Origin: Hyalangium ruber | GTDB taxonomy: Bacteria; Myxococcota; Myxococcia; Myxococcales; Myxococcaceae | NCBI RefSeq assembly: GCF_034259325.1 | Contig: NZ_JAXIVS010000019.1 | Span: forward strand, 1-64,000 | DNA: 64,000 bases | Direction: 5' to 3' | Shown: positions 24,381 through 35,832 of the stretch, piece after piece | Numbering within the stretch: the first letter of the stretch is position 1 | Layout of the letters: each line of letters starts with the position of its first letter | Program-made: the position numbers and the translations under genes | Notes under the pieces: model-generated | What the model saw: the letters and a program-made list of their open reading frames with translations, nothing else | What the model was told of the DNA's origin: nothing | Database searches by the model: none

Positions 24381-26756
24381 TCAGTGCCTCCGGGCGGCCT
24401 CCAGCAGCAGGCGCCGCTCCGCCGCCGCGATCACCCGCCGCGCGGCTCCCACCGCGCCGGGATCCACGGAGATGGAGGTGATGCCCGCGCGCACCAGGTG
24501 CTCGGCGAACTCGGGGCGATTGGAGGGGGCCTGGCCACACAAGGAGCAGGTGATGCCCGCCTCGTGGCTCGCCCGGATGATGTGGATGATGGCGTCCAGC
24601 ACCGCCGCGTCCGACTCGTCGAACAGCTCCGCGCACACCTCCGAGTCGCGATCCACGCCCAGCATGAGCTGCGTCAGGTCATTGGAGCCAATGGACACGC
24701 CGCTGATGCCCAGGCGCGCGTACTCGGGGATGCGGTAGACGACCGAGGGCACCTCCGCCATCACCCAGCGCTCCAGCCCTCGCTGCCGTCCCAGCGGGCT
24801 CTGCTCGATGGCCTCCAGGCACGCCTCCAGCTCCCACTTCGTGCGGACGAAGGGGATCATCACGTGCAGGTTGGGCGTCTCCTCGCGGACCCGGGCGAGC
24901 ACCTCCAACTCGAGCTGGAAGACCTCCGGCTCGCGGATGTACCGGTAGCAGCCTCGGTAGCCGATCATCGGGTTGGCCTCGGTGGGCTCGAACTCGGCGC
25001 CGCCTTCCAGCCCGCGGAACTCGTTGGTGCGGAAGTCCGTGGTTCGGTAGACGACCGGACGCGGACGGAACGCACGGGTGATCTCCAGCAACGAGTCCGC
25101 CAGCTTGTCCGCGAACTCCTTCCGCCGTCCCAGGGCCAGCAGCCGCTTGGGGTGTACGCCTCCGAGCGCATCGGTGAGCATGAACTCGGCGCGCAGCAGC
25201 CCCACTCCGTCCACCGGCAGCGCCGCCACCTCCTTCGCCTGCCCGGGCAGGGCCAGGTTCACGTAGATGCGGGTGGCGAGCGGCTCGGGCTCCCCGGGCC
25301 TCGCCTCCAGAGCCGGAGCGCCCTGCGCCGAGACCTTCCCGGGTCGGGCGATGACGGTCGGCGCCTCCAGCCCGAGGCGCACCTGGCCCGTGGCTCCGTC
25401 CACCGTCACCTCCTCGCCGTCGCGCAACACGCGCGTGGCCACGCGCGTGCCCACCACACAGGGGATGCGCAACTCCCGGCTGACGATGGCGGCGTGGCAC
25501 GTCATGCCTCCGCTATCGGTGACGATGGCGATGGCGCGGCGCAGGGTGGGTACCCAGTCCGGCGAAGTCATCGGCGCCACGAGCACCTCGCCCTGGCGCA
25601 GTTGCTTGCCCTCCTCCGGCTTGTGCAGCACGCGCACCCGGCCGGACACGATGCCCGGCGAGGCTCCCAGGCCCGTGACGAGCGCCTTCGCCTTCCCCTC
25701 CGTCTTCGGCGCCTCCGGCTTCACCGGCTCCGTCAGCGTGGTGATGGGGCGCGACTGGACGAGGAACAGGCGCCCGCCCTCCTCGGCCCACTCCACGTCC
25801 TGTGGCGAGCCGTAGTGCTGCTCCACGCGCATGCCGAGCCGGGCCAGCTCCAGCACCTCCTCGTCCTTCAGCACCCGGTGCCTGGCCTCCTCGGGCGCCA
25901 GCTCGATGCGGCGCTCCTGGCCGTGGCCCTCGCGGACGATCTTGAAGTCCTTGTGCCCCACGCGGACCTCGAGCACCCGCATGTGCTCCTTGTCCACCAC
26001 GTACGTGTCCGGCTCCACCTGCCCGCCGACGACGACCTCCCCGAGCCCGAACGCGCCCTCGATGATGAGGCGCTCCCGATTGCCACTGGACGGGTCCACG
26101 GTGAACAGCACCCCCGAGCGCGCCGAGTCCACCATCTCCTGCACCACCACCGCGAGGGTGGGCTCCTCGGAGAGTCCCTGGCTCTTGCGGTAGGCCAGCA
26201 CGCGCTGGCCGTAGGCGGAGCTCCAGCACTCGCGCACCCGGTCGAGCACCGCTTCTTCTCCGGCGACGTTGGTGAACGTCTCGTGCATCCCCGCGAAGGA
26301 GGTGTTGGCGGTGTCCTCCGAGGTGGCGGACGAGCGGACGGCGACCGCGCGTTCCTTGCCCAGCTTGCGGTAGGCGGACAGCAGCGCCGTGCGCACCGGG
26401 GCCGGCAGCTCGACCTTGCGCACGAGCTGCTTCAGCTCTTCGGACAAGGTAGCGAGCGACTCCGGCGCGTCTGGGTCGATGCGCCGCCAGAGGCTCGTCA
26501 GCTTCGCGCGGATGGACTCCAGGGAGGCATGGAAGGCAGCGGCGGTGATGACGAAGCCCCGAGGGACGGGCAGACCGGCCTGGGTCAGCTCGCCCAGGTT
26601 GGCGCCCTTCCCTCCCGCGATGGGGGTGTCCTCACAGGAGAGCGCTTCGAGCCAGACGACATGCGAGGGAGCCTCCTCCTGGGTGCTCAAGAGAACCCCA
26701 GGGGCTTCGCTCACCGAGGGCCCGCTCTTCGGTGTCCTTGTCACGTCCATGGCCAT
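24381..26756 (-). CDS. ppsA: Phosphoenolpyruvate synthase
   Basis: A 791-residue enzyme making PEP from pyruvate and ATP for gluconeogenesis. The N-terminal pyruvate/ATP-binding part includes [10 protein letters not shown] and [11 protein letters not shown]. The swivelling domain has the phospho-histidine in [11 protein letters not shown]. The C-terminal barrel has N-P-M-I-G-Y-R-G and the catalytic Cys region C-S-L-C-G-Q-A. The ATG at 26756 was chosen because CGGAGGG precedes it; a longer frame reaches 26828. Gluconeogenic supply fits a predator living on amino acids. Confidence 0.95.
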   Translation of the reverse strand: MAMDVTRTPKSGPSVSEAPGVLLSTQEEAPSHVVWLEALSCEDTPIAGGKGANLGELTQAGLPVPRGFVITAAAFHASLESIRAKLTSLWRRIDPDAPESLATLSEELKQLVRKVELPAPVRTALLSAYRKLGKERAVAVRSSATSEDTANTSFAGMHETFTNVAGEEAVLDRVRECWSSAYGQRVLAYRKSQGLSEEPTLAVVVQEMVDSARSGVLFTVDPSSGNRERLIIEGAFGLGEVVVGGQVEPDTYVVDKEHMRVLEVRVGHKDFKIVREGHGQERRIELAPEEARHRVLKDEEVLELARLGMRVEQHYGSPQDVEWAEEGGRLFLVQSRPITTLTEPVKPEAPKTEGKAKALVTGLGASPGIVSGRVRVLHKPEEGKQLRQGEVLVAPMTSPDWVPTLRRAIAIVTDSGGMTCHAAIVSRELRIPCVVGTRVATRVLRDGEEVTVDGATGQVRLGLEAPTVIARPGKVSAQGAPALEARPGEPEPLATRIYVNLALPGQAKEVAALPVDGVGLLRAEFMLTDALGGVHPKRLLALGRRKEFADKLADSLLEITRAFRPRPVVYRTTDFRTNEFRGLEGGAEFEPTEANPMIGYRGCYRYIREPEVFQLELEVLARVREETPNLHVMIPFVRTKWELEACLEAIEQSPLGRQRGLERWVMAEVPSVVYRIPEYARLGISGVSIGSNDLTQLMLGVDRDSEVCAELFDESDAAVLDAIIHIIRASHEAGITCSLCGQAPSNRPEFAEHLVRAGITSISVDPGAVGAARRVIAAAERRLLLEAARRH

Positions 26757-26898
26757 GCGCCCTCCGTCCGTACCTTTTTGATAGGCACGAGCGCGCCGCC
26801 CGAACAGATCGCTCAGGATGGGGGCCATCTGTCACGAGCGCCACCAGGCTCCAGGCAGGCACGCCAGCGCAGCGAACGGGAGCCGGCTTACTCTCCCT

Positions 26899-27405
26899 CT
26901 ACTGTGCCGTGACCACCTCGAACACTTCGGCGGCAGGCAGCGTCAGCACCTCGCGGCCCGCTTCCGCCAGGCGCTCGCGCGGAACATTCAGATAGCGCTC
27001 GGTGAAACGGGCGGCGGGCTTGAGCGTGACCGTCTTCCCCGTGGTGCGGTCTCGGAAGGTAGTGAAGACGCCGTCTGGGCTCGTGGTGTCTACGCGAGAG
27101 AGGTTGAGCTTGCCGAGACTGGCGCCCGTGGCTGCCGCCGCACCGTCGGCGACACAGGCGTACTGCACTTGCGTGGGGCTGTGATGCACGACCTCCAGGT
27201 TGAAGTTGCCAGCGGATAGCCCGAGTTCCTGGAGCGCATGCACGCCCATTCGGTAGCCGGCGACGACCCAGGGACCTGCTCCTCCATGAACGGCGGCAAC
27301 GCGGGACAGCGCCTCGCGCTCGGGAGAGGGATCATGCTGGACTCCCGCACAGCTGGAGACAGCCATCAGCACGAGGACGGCAAGGAAGCGGGTACAGCAG
27401 GTCAT
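26899..27405 (-). CDS. FmdE-like domain lipoprotein
   Basis: A 168-residue protein with a signal peptide and lipobox (V-S-S-C, Cys19). The rest resembles the FmdE family (formylmethanofuran dehydrogenase subunit E-like). Matching blocks are V-H-G-G-A-G-P-W, G-Y-R-M-G, a D-G-A segment and the T-G-A-S-L-G-K-L-N-L block. In typical members the early motif contains a cysteine (H-x-C-P); here it is Ala, so a standard Zn/metal site may be absent. Lipidation is also unusual for this family. The start (ATG 27405) is at the signal peptide; the frame continues upstream without meaning. It is divergent from a Ni/Co transporter, hinting at metal handling. Confidence 0.7.
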   Translation of the reverse strand: MTCCTRFLAVLVLMAVSSCAGVQHDPSPEREALSRVAAVHGGAGPWVVAGYRMGVHALQELGLSAGNFNLEVVHHSPTQVQYACVADGAAAATGASLGKLNLSRVDTTSPDGVFTTFRDRTTGKTVTLKPAARFTERYLNVPRERLAEAGREVLTLPAAEVFEVVTAQ

Positions 27406-27440
27406 GGACGGCTCCGAGAGAAGAAATGAGGGGAGTTCTA

Positions 27441-27540
27441 CCCAGGTGCCTGGCCGTTGACACTCCCCATGCGTTACCAGTAGGCACTGCCCCCAGCCAC
27501 CTGGCGTCTTGATGGCGGTCCGCCACTTCCCTGTCGGACC
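27441..27540 (-). promoter_or_regulatory. Possible cobalamin-riboswitch-like leader
   Basis: Reading the minus strand ahead of the FmdE-like gene there is GGGAAG (27531-27526). A CTACTG...TGGGGAGTG segment follows (27483-27461), then GCCAGGCACCTGG (about 27455-27443). These recall conserved blocks of cobalamin riboswitches in the right order, but the central GGTG...AATCC block is poor. This is weak evidence, reported because the gap lies between two metal-related genes. Confidence 0.2.
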
Positions 27541-27617
27541 GTAGAGCGCGCCTCCCGTCAGGTGCGTGGCCTGCCCCGCGGGAGTCTCCCTCTGGGCCTT
27601 GGGCGAGGCGAAAGCAC

Positions 27618-28307
27618 ATGTTGGCACTACTGGGCGGTTGTTTGCTGGGACTCACGTTGGGCATGCGCCATGCGCTGGAGCCCGACCACCTCGCCGCCGT
27701 CTCAACCCTCACGGTAGAGAAGGCGCGTCCCTTCCGGGAGAGCCTGTTGCTTGGCGCGGTGTGGGGAGTGGGCCACAGCCTCGCGCTTCTGTTGGTGGGC
27801 GGGTCTCTCGCGGTACTGCGCACCGAGATGCCGGAACAGGTGGCGAGCATCCTGGAGTTCGCGGTAGCGGTCATGGTGGTAGGGCTCGGCACGCGTGCCC
27901 TCGTTCAAGCTGTGCGGGAGGGCACGCGCGGAATGGCGACGACCCACCAGCACGGCAGCACGAGGCACACGCACGCGGGACATGCCGAGCACATCCACGT
28001 GGGCCGCTGGGCGCTCGCCCGCCGCCCACTGTTCGTGGGCCTCATGCATGGTCTGGCGGGCAGCGGTGCCCTCACGGCACTGGTGCTGGCCGACCTGCCA
28101 ACGGCCACGGCGCGTTTGCTCTACATCGTGGCCTTTGGGCTGGGCTCCGTAGGTGGCATGGCGGTGCTCACCGGGCTCGCGGGCTTGCCCCTTCGCCGCC
28201 TCGTCGGCCAGGGCTCCGCGCGCGCGCTCGTACTCGGCGCGGCGGGCGCCCTTTCCGTGTGCATCGGGGCGTGGTGGGGCTGGGAGGCTGCCTCTTCGTG
28301 GCTCTGA
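27618..28307 (+). CDS. Nickel/cobalt transporter (NiCoT/UreH-like)
   Basis: A 229-residue inner-membrane protein with about six helices. The signature H-A-L-E-P-D-H-L in helix 1 is the metal-recognition motif of NiCoT/UreH-type carriers, and a second conserved H-G-L-A-G-S-G motif begins the C-terminal half. Between the halves is a histidine-rich cytoplasmic loop (about residues 115-135), which would bind Ni2+ or Co2+. The ATG is at 27618 with GGCGAGG ahead. It is divergent from the FmdE-like lipoprotein. Confidence 0.85.
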   Translation: MLALLGGCLLGLTLGMRHALEPDHLAAVSTLTVEKARPFRESLLLGAVWGVGHSLALLLVGGSLAVLRTEMPEQVASILEFAVAVMVVGLGTRALVQAVREGTRGMATTHQHGSTRHTHAGHAEHIHVGRWALARRPLFVGLMHGLAGSGALTALVLADLPTATARLLYIVAFGLGSVGGMAVLTGLAGLPLRRLVGQGSARALVLGAAGALSVCIGAWWGWEAASSWL

Positions 28308-28327
28308 GCCGTGCCCGGTGAGCCGCC

Positions 28328-29296
<969 letters not shown>

Positions 29297-29472
29297 GCGC
29301 ATCAACTCCCAGCGACGGGGGTCGACGTGGGAGCTGTCGCCAGGGCGCACCACGCCAAACGCCCTACGGCACTGAACGTGCCGCCATCGAGGCGCTGGGT
29401 GGCAGGATTGCCGGCGTTATAGGCACAGCCGACACGCGTGGCAAGGAGGGGCCGCTCAGGCCCGAGCGCCCA

Positions 29473-30258
29473 TCAGCGGGTGCAGCGCGCCTCGATTACC
29501 CCGCGCCCCTCGTGCGCCAGCTGCAGCTCGCCCGTGCCGCGCAGCTCGTAGCCGAGCCACTGCACCCCACCCTCGCAGATGGGCGTGCGCGCGAAGGACT
29601 TCTTGATCCGGGGGGAGTGCTCCAGGCCCGCGATCTTGTGCGTCGGCTCCTTCAGCTGCTCGGCCTCCAGCCGGGTCGGCGCCGCGTACAGCCACAGCTC
29701 GAGCGTCGAGCCCTCTCGCGCGCACTTGTGCCAGGACTCGTTCACCGTCGCCTCGAAGGTGTACATGCCCTTCGGCGTCATCGCCTGGTCGGTGTGGAGC
29801 ACGAACGACTCGATCCCGCGGCCAAGCTCGCAGCGCGGGCAGTAGTGCTGCGCGGGCTCGGAGGTGAAGTCGAGCCGCGCCAGTTGTCCCTTGCCCACCA
29901 GCGTGACCTGCACCGTCTTGGGCCCCGGCCCCTGCGCGCAGATGTCCTTGAGTGACAGCATCTCCCGCGCGCTGAAGCTGGTGATGGGACGACGCGCGGG
30001 CACGATGCGCTTCTCGTTCTCGCCGCTCACGATGAACTGCGCGGCCAGCTCCCCTCCCGCCTTCTTCGCGCAATTGAACCACTTCGGGTCCGCCGAGAAG
30101 GAGAGCTCGGCGCCGCGCCATGCCACCAGGGAGAAGGTCGGCGGCTCTTTCGGAGGCTTCCACTCGCAGTCGGCCGCCCAAGCCGTCCCGTGTACCGCGC
30201 CGAGCATGACGCCGAGCATGATGCCGAGCATGGCCTTGATCCACCCGAGCTTCCGCAT
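29473..30258 (-). CDS. Secreted protein of unknown function
   Basis: A 261-residue protein with a clear signal peptide ending A-W-A-A, whose hydrophobic core is built from repeated M-L-G units (coded by repeated ATGCCGAGC-like triplets on the complementary strand). The mature part has about six cysteines, including C-P-R-C, and beta-strand-rich stretches. I do not recognise the family. The ATG at 30258 has GGAGGAGG ahead of it. It is divergent, by 62 bases, from a Ser/Thr kinase whose periplasmic tail is also of unknown kind; a functional pair is possible. Confidence 0.75.
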   Translation of the reverse strand: MRKLGWIKAMLGIMLGVMLGAVHGTAWAADCEWKPPKEPPTFSLVAWRGAELSFSADPKWFNCAKKAGGELAAQFIVSGENEKRIVPARRPITSFSAREMLSLKDICAQGPGPKTVQVTLVGKGQLARLDFTSEPAQHYCPRCELGRGIESFVLHTDQAMTPKGMYTFEATVNESWHKCAREGSTLELWLYAAPTRLEAEQLKEPTHKIAGLEHSPRIKKSFARTPICEGGVQWLGYELRGTGELQLAHEGRGVIEARCTR

Positions 30259-30320
30259 GGCTCCTCCTCCCGGCGTGCGACCTGGGGCCGGTCTCGGGAA
30301 CAGGATAGGCTGAACCCGGT

Positions 30321-31961
30321 ATGAGAGAGCACACCCGATCGAGCCCGCCCCCGCAGGAGGGGCAGACCTGCGCCGCCTGCACGAGCCCGCTCCAGGGCCC
30401 ACGGTGCGAGTCCTGTGGAGCGCCGGTCTCTCCCGGAGGTTTCCGCATCCTCCGGCAGCTGGCGCAAGGTCCACACTCCCGCTTGTTCCTCGCCGAGCGG
30501 GAGGGGCGGCGGGTGGCGCTCAAGGAGCTGCTCTTCGCTCTCGTCCCGGACGCCGAGCGGCTCGAGGGCTTCGAGCGAGAGGCGGAGTTCCTCCGTCAGT
30601 TGAAGCACCCGCGCATTCCCCGCCTGCTGGCCAGCTTCCGCGAGGGTAGCGGTGTCCACACCCGCCTCTATCTCGCTCAGGAGTTCGTCGAGGGCCACTC
30701 CCTGCTCGAGGAGCTGGAGCAGCACCGCTTCTCGGAGCCGGAGGTGCGCCGCATCGCCCGGCAGGTGCTCGAGGTCCTCGTCTACCTCCACGACCTCTCG
30801 CCCCAGGTCATCCACCGAGACCTGAAGCCCGCCAACCTCATGCGGCGGCCGGATGGTGAGCTGGCCCTGGTCGACTTCGGCTCGGCGCGAGACCTGGTCC
30901 GAGGGGCCACGCACCGCTCCACGCTGGTGGGAACGTTCGGCTACATGCCGCCCGAACAGCTCGGTGGCACCGTGGACGAGACCAGTGACCTGTATGCGCT
31001 GGGAGCCACGCTCATCCACCTGCTGTCCCGCAAGTCTCCCGACGCGCTGCTCCGCTCGGGCATGGAGATCGCTTTCGAGGAAGCGGTCAACGCCTCCGCG
31101 GGCATGAAGGCCTTCCTGGCGCGCCTCACCGAGCGGGAACGAAGCCAGCGCTTCCCCTCCGCCCGGGCCGCTCTGGAGGCGCTCGACGCGCTCGAGCAGA
31201 AGCGTCCAGTGCCCGTCTCCACGCGCCCCCCTTCCTCGCAGAGACAGCTAATCCTGGTGGCACTCGCGGCGGCCGCCCTGACGGTCACCGGAGCAATGAC
31301 GGCATTGATGTTCGACTCGGAGCCTCCCATGCCGCCGCCTCCTCCTCCGGCGCGCACGTTGCCTCCCAAGGTCGAGCTGCCCCCGCCGCCGCCCGTCCTG
31401 GAGGCGACGCCCACGACGCCTCCGACTCCCACGACGCCGGAGATACCTCCCGCTTCGCGTCCGAAGCCCGCGTCCCGCTCGAGCTCCGTGCCCCCCGAGG
31501 AGGTGGCCGAGGTCATCACCCTACGCCCCGCGTCGCAGAGCCGGCCCTTCCTGTTGCCCAAGGATGTGCGCGTGGCGATGGGCCGCGAGGTCTCCCTGGG
31601 AGACACCGCCGCGTGTGGCCCTCAGCCAAGCACCGCCGAGGTCGAGCAGGTCGAACTCCAGGCGGAGGGCGGAGGAACCCTCGAGGCGCCGCGCTCACGC
31701 CTGTCCGTGGACGTCACCCTGAAGAATCGAGGCGCCTCGGGGCCCGGGTGCCATAAGGCGGTGCTGCGTCTGAAGGACGGCTCGGGCCAGCTGCTCGCGC
31801 CGGAGACTTCCTTCGAGAACACCTCCACGGGCACCGTCCGCAGCCGCACGGTGTCGTTCACCTTCCCGAGGACTCAGCGCGAGGTGCGGCTCGAGGTGGG
31901 CACGGCGAATGCCCCGGGTACCGCCTTCGTGCTCGATCTCGTCCGAGGCACCTTCCGCTAA
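30321..31961 (+). CDS. Ser/Thr protein kinase with N-terminal zinc ribbon
   Basis: A 546-residue kinase. Residues 17-32 form a small zinc-ribbon motif (C-x2-C-x8-C-x2-C). The kinase domain follows at about 42-290, with the lysine in V-A-L-K-E-L, H-R-D-L-K-P-A-N near 165, D-F-G-S-A and a P-P-E-Q motif. A membrane helix lies at about 310-332. A long proline-rich linker and a C-terminal beta domain (about 415-546) of unknown type end the protein. Topology puts ribbon and kinase inside and the tail in the periplasm. The ATG at 30321 lies in the short gap divergent from the secreted protein. Confidence 0.9.
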   Translation: MREHTRSSPPPQEGQTCAACTSPLQGPRCESCGAPVSPGGFRILRQLAQGPHSRLFLAEREGRRVALKELLFALVPDAERLEGFEREAEFLRQLKHPRIPRLLASFREGSGVHTRLYLAQEFVEGHSLLEELEQHRFSEPEVRRIARQVLEVLVYLHDLSPQVIHRDLKPANLMRRPDGELALVDFGSARDLVRGATHRSTLVGTFGYMPPEQLGGTVDETSDLYALGATLIHLLSRKSPDALLRSGMEIAFEEAVNASAGMKAFLARLTERERSQRFPSARAALEALDALEQKRPVPVSTRPPSSQRQLILVALAAAALTVTGAMTALMFDSEPPMPPPPPPARTLPPKVELPPPPPVLEATPTTPPTPTTPEIPPASRPKPASRSSSVPPEEVAEVITLRPASQSRPFLLPKDVRVAMGREVSLGDTAACGPQPSTAEVEQVELQAEGGGTLEAPRSRLSVDVTLKNRGASGPGCHKAVLRLKDGSGQLLAPETSFENTSTGTVRSRTVSFTFPRTQREVRLEVGTANAPGTAFVLDLVRGTFR

Positions 31962-32016
31962 CCGGGCACAGCTGGAAGCGAGCGGAGGAAGCCCACCGCC
32001 CGCTCCCGCTCAGGCC

Positions 32017-33663
<1,647 letters not shown>

Positions 33664-33735
33664 GAACAGCCACTCCTTTGGGGGTAGGGAGAGACAACCC
33701 GCCCGCTACGCTGACGAGCGGACCGAACATGATGC

Positions 33736-34350
33736 ATGAAACGTCTGACCCTGTCTTCGCTCCCGGGCTCCGTGCGTATCATGCTGGCCATGTACAAGGT
33801 GCTCACCGAGGTCTCGCGGATCGATCTCCTCAGTCATTGTGGCAACGTCTCGAGCCCTCCCAAGAACTGGAGCGAGACGCGGCTTCAGGCATGGAGCGCG
33901 ATCGGTGCTCTGGCCTGCGCTCACAAGGACCTCATCAAGCGCATCCTCATCGTGAAGGATCCTCCCGAGCCTCCTCGGGGAGAGATCCACGTCGCGCTTC
34001 CCGACACGGACACCTGGGCGCTCATCCAACTCGGGTACATGGAGGTAGAGCCCAGCCAGCAGCCCGCGCAGCCCTTCCCGCTCGAATTGCTGGGTGAAGC
34101 AGAGGCCGCGCCACGCCCCGAGCTCGAGGACTGCGTGGCCTTTAAGGTGGATGTTCAGGAGACCGCGCTGCTCGTGCGCGCGCTGGTCCAGGGCAAGTCC
34201 GGCAGGATTCTTCAGCGAGACCTCTGGAAGACCGCTGCTCTTCCCGAGGAGCAGGAGCGTCAGCGAATCATCGCCTTCACTCAGGCCCTGGCACGCGCGC
34301 AGGGTGCCTTCTACGGCCGGTTCATCGCCTATCTGGATCAAGATCGATGA
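33736..34350 (+). CDS. Conserved-looking protein of unknown function
   Basis: A protein of up to 204 residues with no signal peptide and no recognised motif. It has a mixed alpha/beta look and a helical C-terminal third rich in Gln, Arg and Ala. The start could be 33736, 33781 or 33790; the later ATGs give a more compact N-terminus (M-L-A-M-Y-K-V) and none has a good ribosome site. Third-position G+C bias matches the neighbours, so it is likely a real gene. It is convergent with dbpA, with three bases between stops. Confidence 0.6.
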   Translation: MKRLTLSSLPGSVRIMLAMYKVLTEVSRIDLLSHCGNVSSPPKNWSETRLQAWSAIGALACAHKDLIKRILIVKDPPEPPRGEIHVALPDTDTWALIQLGYMEVEPSQQPAQPFPLELLGEAEAAPRPELEDCVAFKVDVQETALLVRALVQGKSGRILQRDLWKTAALPEEQERQRIIAFTQALARAQGAFYGRFIAYLDQDR

Positions 34351-34353
34351 CGT

Positions 34354-35739
34354 CTACTTGACCCACTCGATGCGGTGCTTGCGGCCCTTGATGCGGCCGT
34401 CGCGCAGGCGCTGGAGCGCCACGCGCACGATTCGCTTGGAGACGGCGACGTAGGACAGGTGATCCTGGATCTCGATCTTGCCGACGTCGGAGGCGCTCAG
34501 CCCGCCGGCCTCTCCCGTCAGGGCACCGAGGATGTCTCCTGGGCGCATCTTGTCCTTGCGCCCGGAGGAGATGTAGAGCGTCTCCCACTCGGACTGGAGC
34601 GGCACTCCGCCCTTTGCGTCCGCCGGGGGCAGCGCCTCCACGCTGGCGCGCTCCAGCTTGACGCCAGTGGCTTGCTCGATGGCTTCGATCTTGCGCTCGT
34701 CTCGCGGGCCGACGAGGGAAATGGCCAGACCTCTTCTGCCCGCGCGTCCCGTACGGCCGATGCGGTGGACGTAGGGCTCGGCCTGGAAGGGCAGCTCGAA
34801 GTTGATGACTGCATCCAGGGCTTCGACGTCGATGCCTCGCCCCGCCACGTCCGTGGCGATGAGGATCCGGATGCTGTGGTTTCGGAACTTCGCCATGACG
34901 CGGTCGCGCTCGCTCTGCTCCAGGTCGCCTTGGAGTCCTTCGGCGCTCACGCCGGCATCGACGAGCGCCTGCGTCAGCTCGACGACCGTCGCCTTGTGGT
35001 TGCAGAAGACGATGGCGGAGGCTGGTTGGTAGTGCCGCAGGATTCGCAGCAGCAGCGCCGTCTTTCCCTCGGGCGCGCCTTCGTAGGCGAGCTGTTGGAT
35101 GTCGGGGGCCGCGTCCGCCTCAACCACCGTGATGCGCACGGGCTCCTTCTGGAACGCGCGGCTCATCTCCTCGATGGTGGGAGGGAACGTCGCCGAGAAG
35201 AGCACAGTCTGACGCTTGGTCGGGAGGCCTTGGAGGATCTGCTCCATCTCCTCGCTGAAGCCCATGTCGAGCATCCGGTCGGCTTCATCGAGCACCACGG
35301 TGGCGAGCTGGCGCGTCTCCAGTGCTTCCCGCTGGAGCAGGTCCAGCACGCGGCCCGGGGTTCCGACGGCGATATGGGCGCCCTTCTCCAGGGCCTCCAG
35401 TTGGGGCCGGATGGGCTGGCCTCCCGCGAGCACGAGGACTTGGAGTCCGGGCAACCTGCGGCCCAGACGGCGCACCTCTCCGGCGACCTGCGCGCAGAGC
35501 TCCCGCGTGGGGCAGAGCACGATCGCCTGGACCCGGCGCTTCTGGAGCTGGACCTTCTGCAGGATGGGAAGCGCGAAGGCCGCGGTCTTTCCTCTGCCCG
35601 TCTGCGCCTGGCCGATGAGATCGCGTCCCTGCAACAAGACGGGGATGCTCTGGGCCTGGATGGGTGTGACGGTCTGGAAATCCAGCTCCGCGAGGACCTG
35701 GAGCAGCGGCGGTGAAAGAGCGAGCTCGGCAAAGTCCAT
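34354..35739 (-). CDS. dbpA: DEAD-box ATP-dependent RNA helicase DbpA
   Basis: A 461-residue RNA helicase. It shows the Q motif (F-Q-T-V-T-P-I-Q), Walker A A-Q-T-G-R-G-K-T, P-T-R-E-L, D-E-A-D, S-A-T, and H-R-I-G-R-T-G-R in order. A C-terminal DbpA/CsdA-type RNA-binding domain of about 75 residues follows (K-M-R-P-G-D-I-L-G-A-L-T-G to the end). DbpA acts on 23S rRNA helix 92 in ribosome assembly. The ATG at 35739 (M-D-F-A-E-L) was chosen because the helicase core starts there; an upstream frame adds 18 residues. Confidence 0.95.
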   Translation of the reverse strand: MDFAELALSPPLLQVLAELDFQTVTPIQAQSIPVLLQGRDLIGQAQTGRGKTAAFALPILQKVQLQKRRVQAIVLCPTRELCAQVAGEVRRLGRRLPGLQVLVLAGGQPIRPQLEALEKGAHIAVGTPGRVLDLLQREALETRQLATVVLDEADRMLDMGFSEEMEQILQGLPTKRQTVLFSATFPPTIEEMSRAFQKEPVRITVVEADAAPDIQQLAYEGAPEGKTALLLRILRHYQPASAIVFCNHKATVVELTQALVDAGVSAEGLQGDLEQSERDRVMAKFRNHSIRILIATDVAGRGIDVEALDAVINFELPFQAEPYVHRIGRTGRAGRRGLAISLVGPRDERKIEAIEQATGVKLERASVEALPPADAKGGVPLQSEWETLYISSGRKDKMRPGDILGALTGEAGGLSASDVGKIEIQDHLSYVAVSKRIVRVALQRLRDGRIKGRKHRIEWVK

Positions 35740-35832
35740 CGGGGCCTCGACTGAGTAGAGGCGCCCTTGTAGCAGCCGGCGGGATCGGAACAAGCCCGGT
35801 CACGCCGTGACACACTGGGAGAGGAAAGCGCC

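Noticed and set aside
24102..26912. 936-codon open frame antisense to PEP synthase
   Set aside because: PEP synthase motifs are complete on the minus strand, and the other frame has none.
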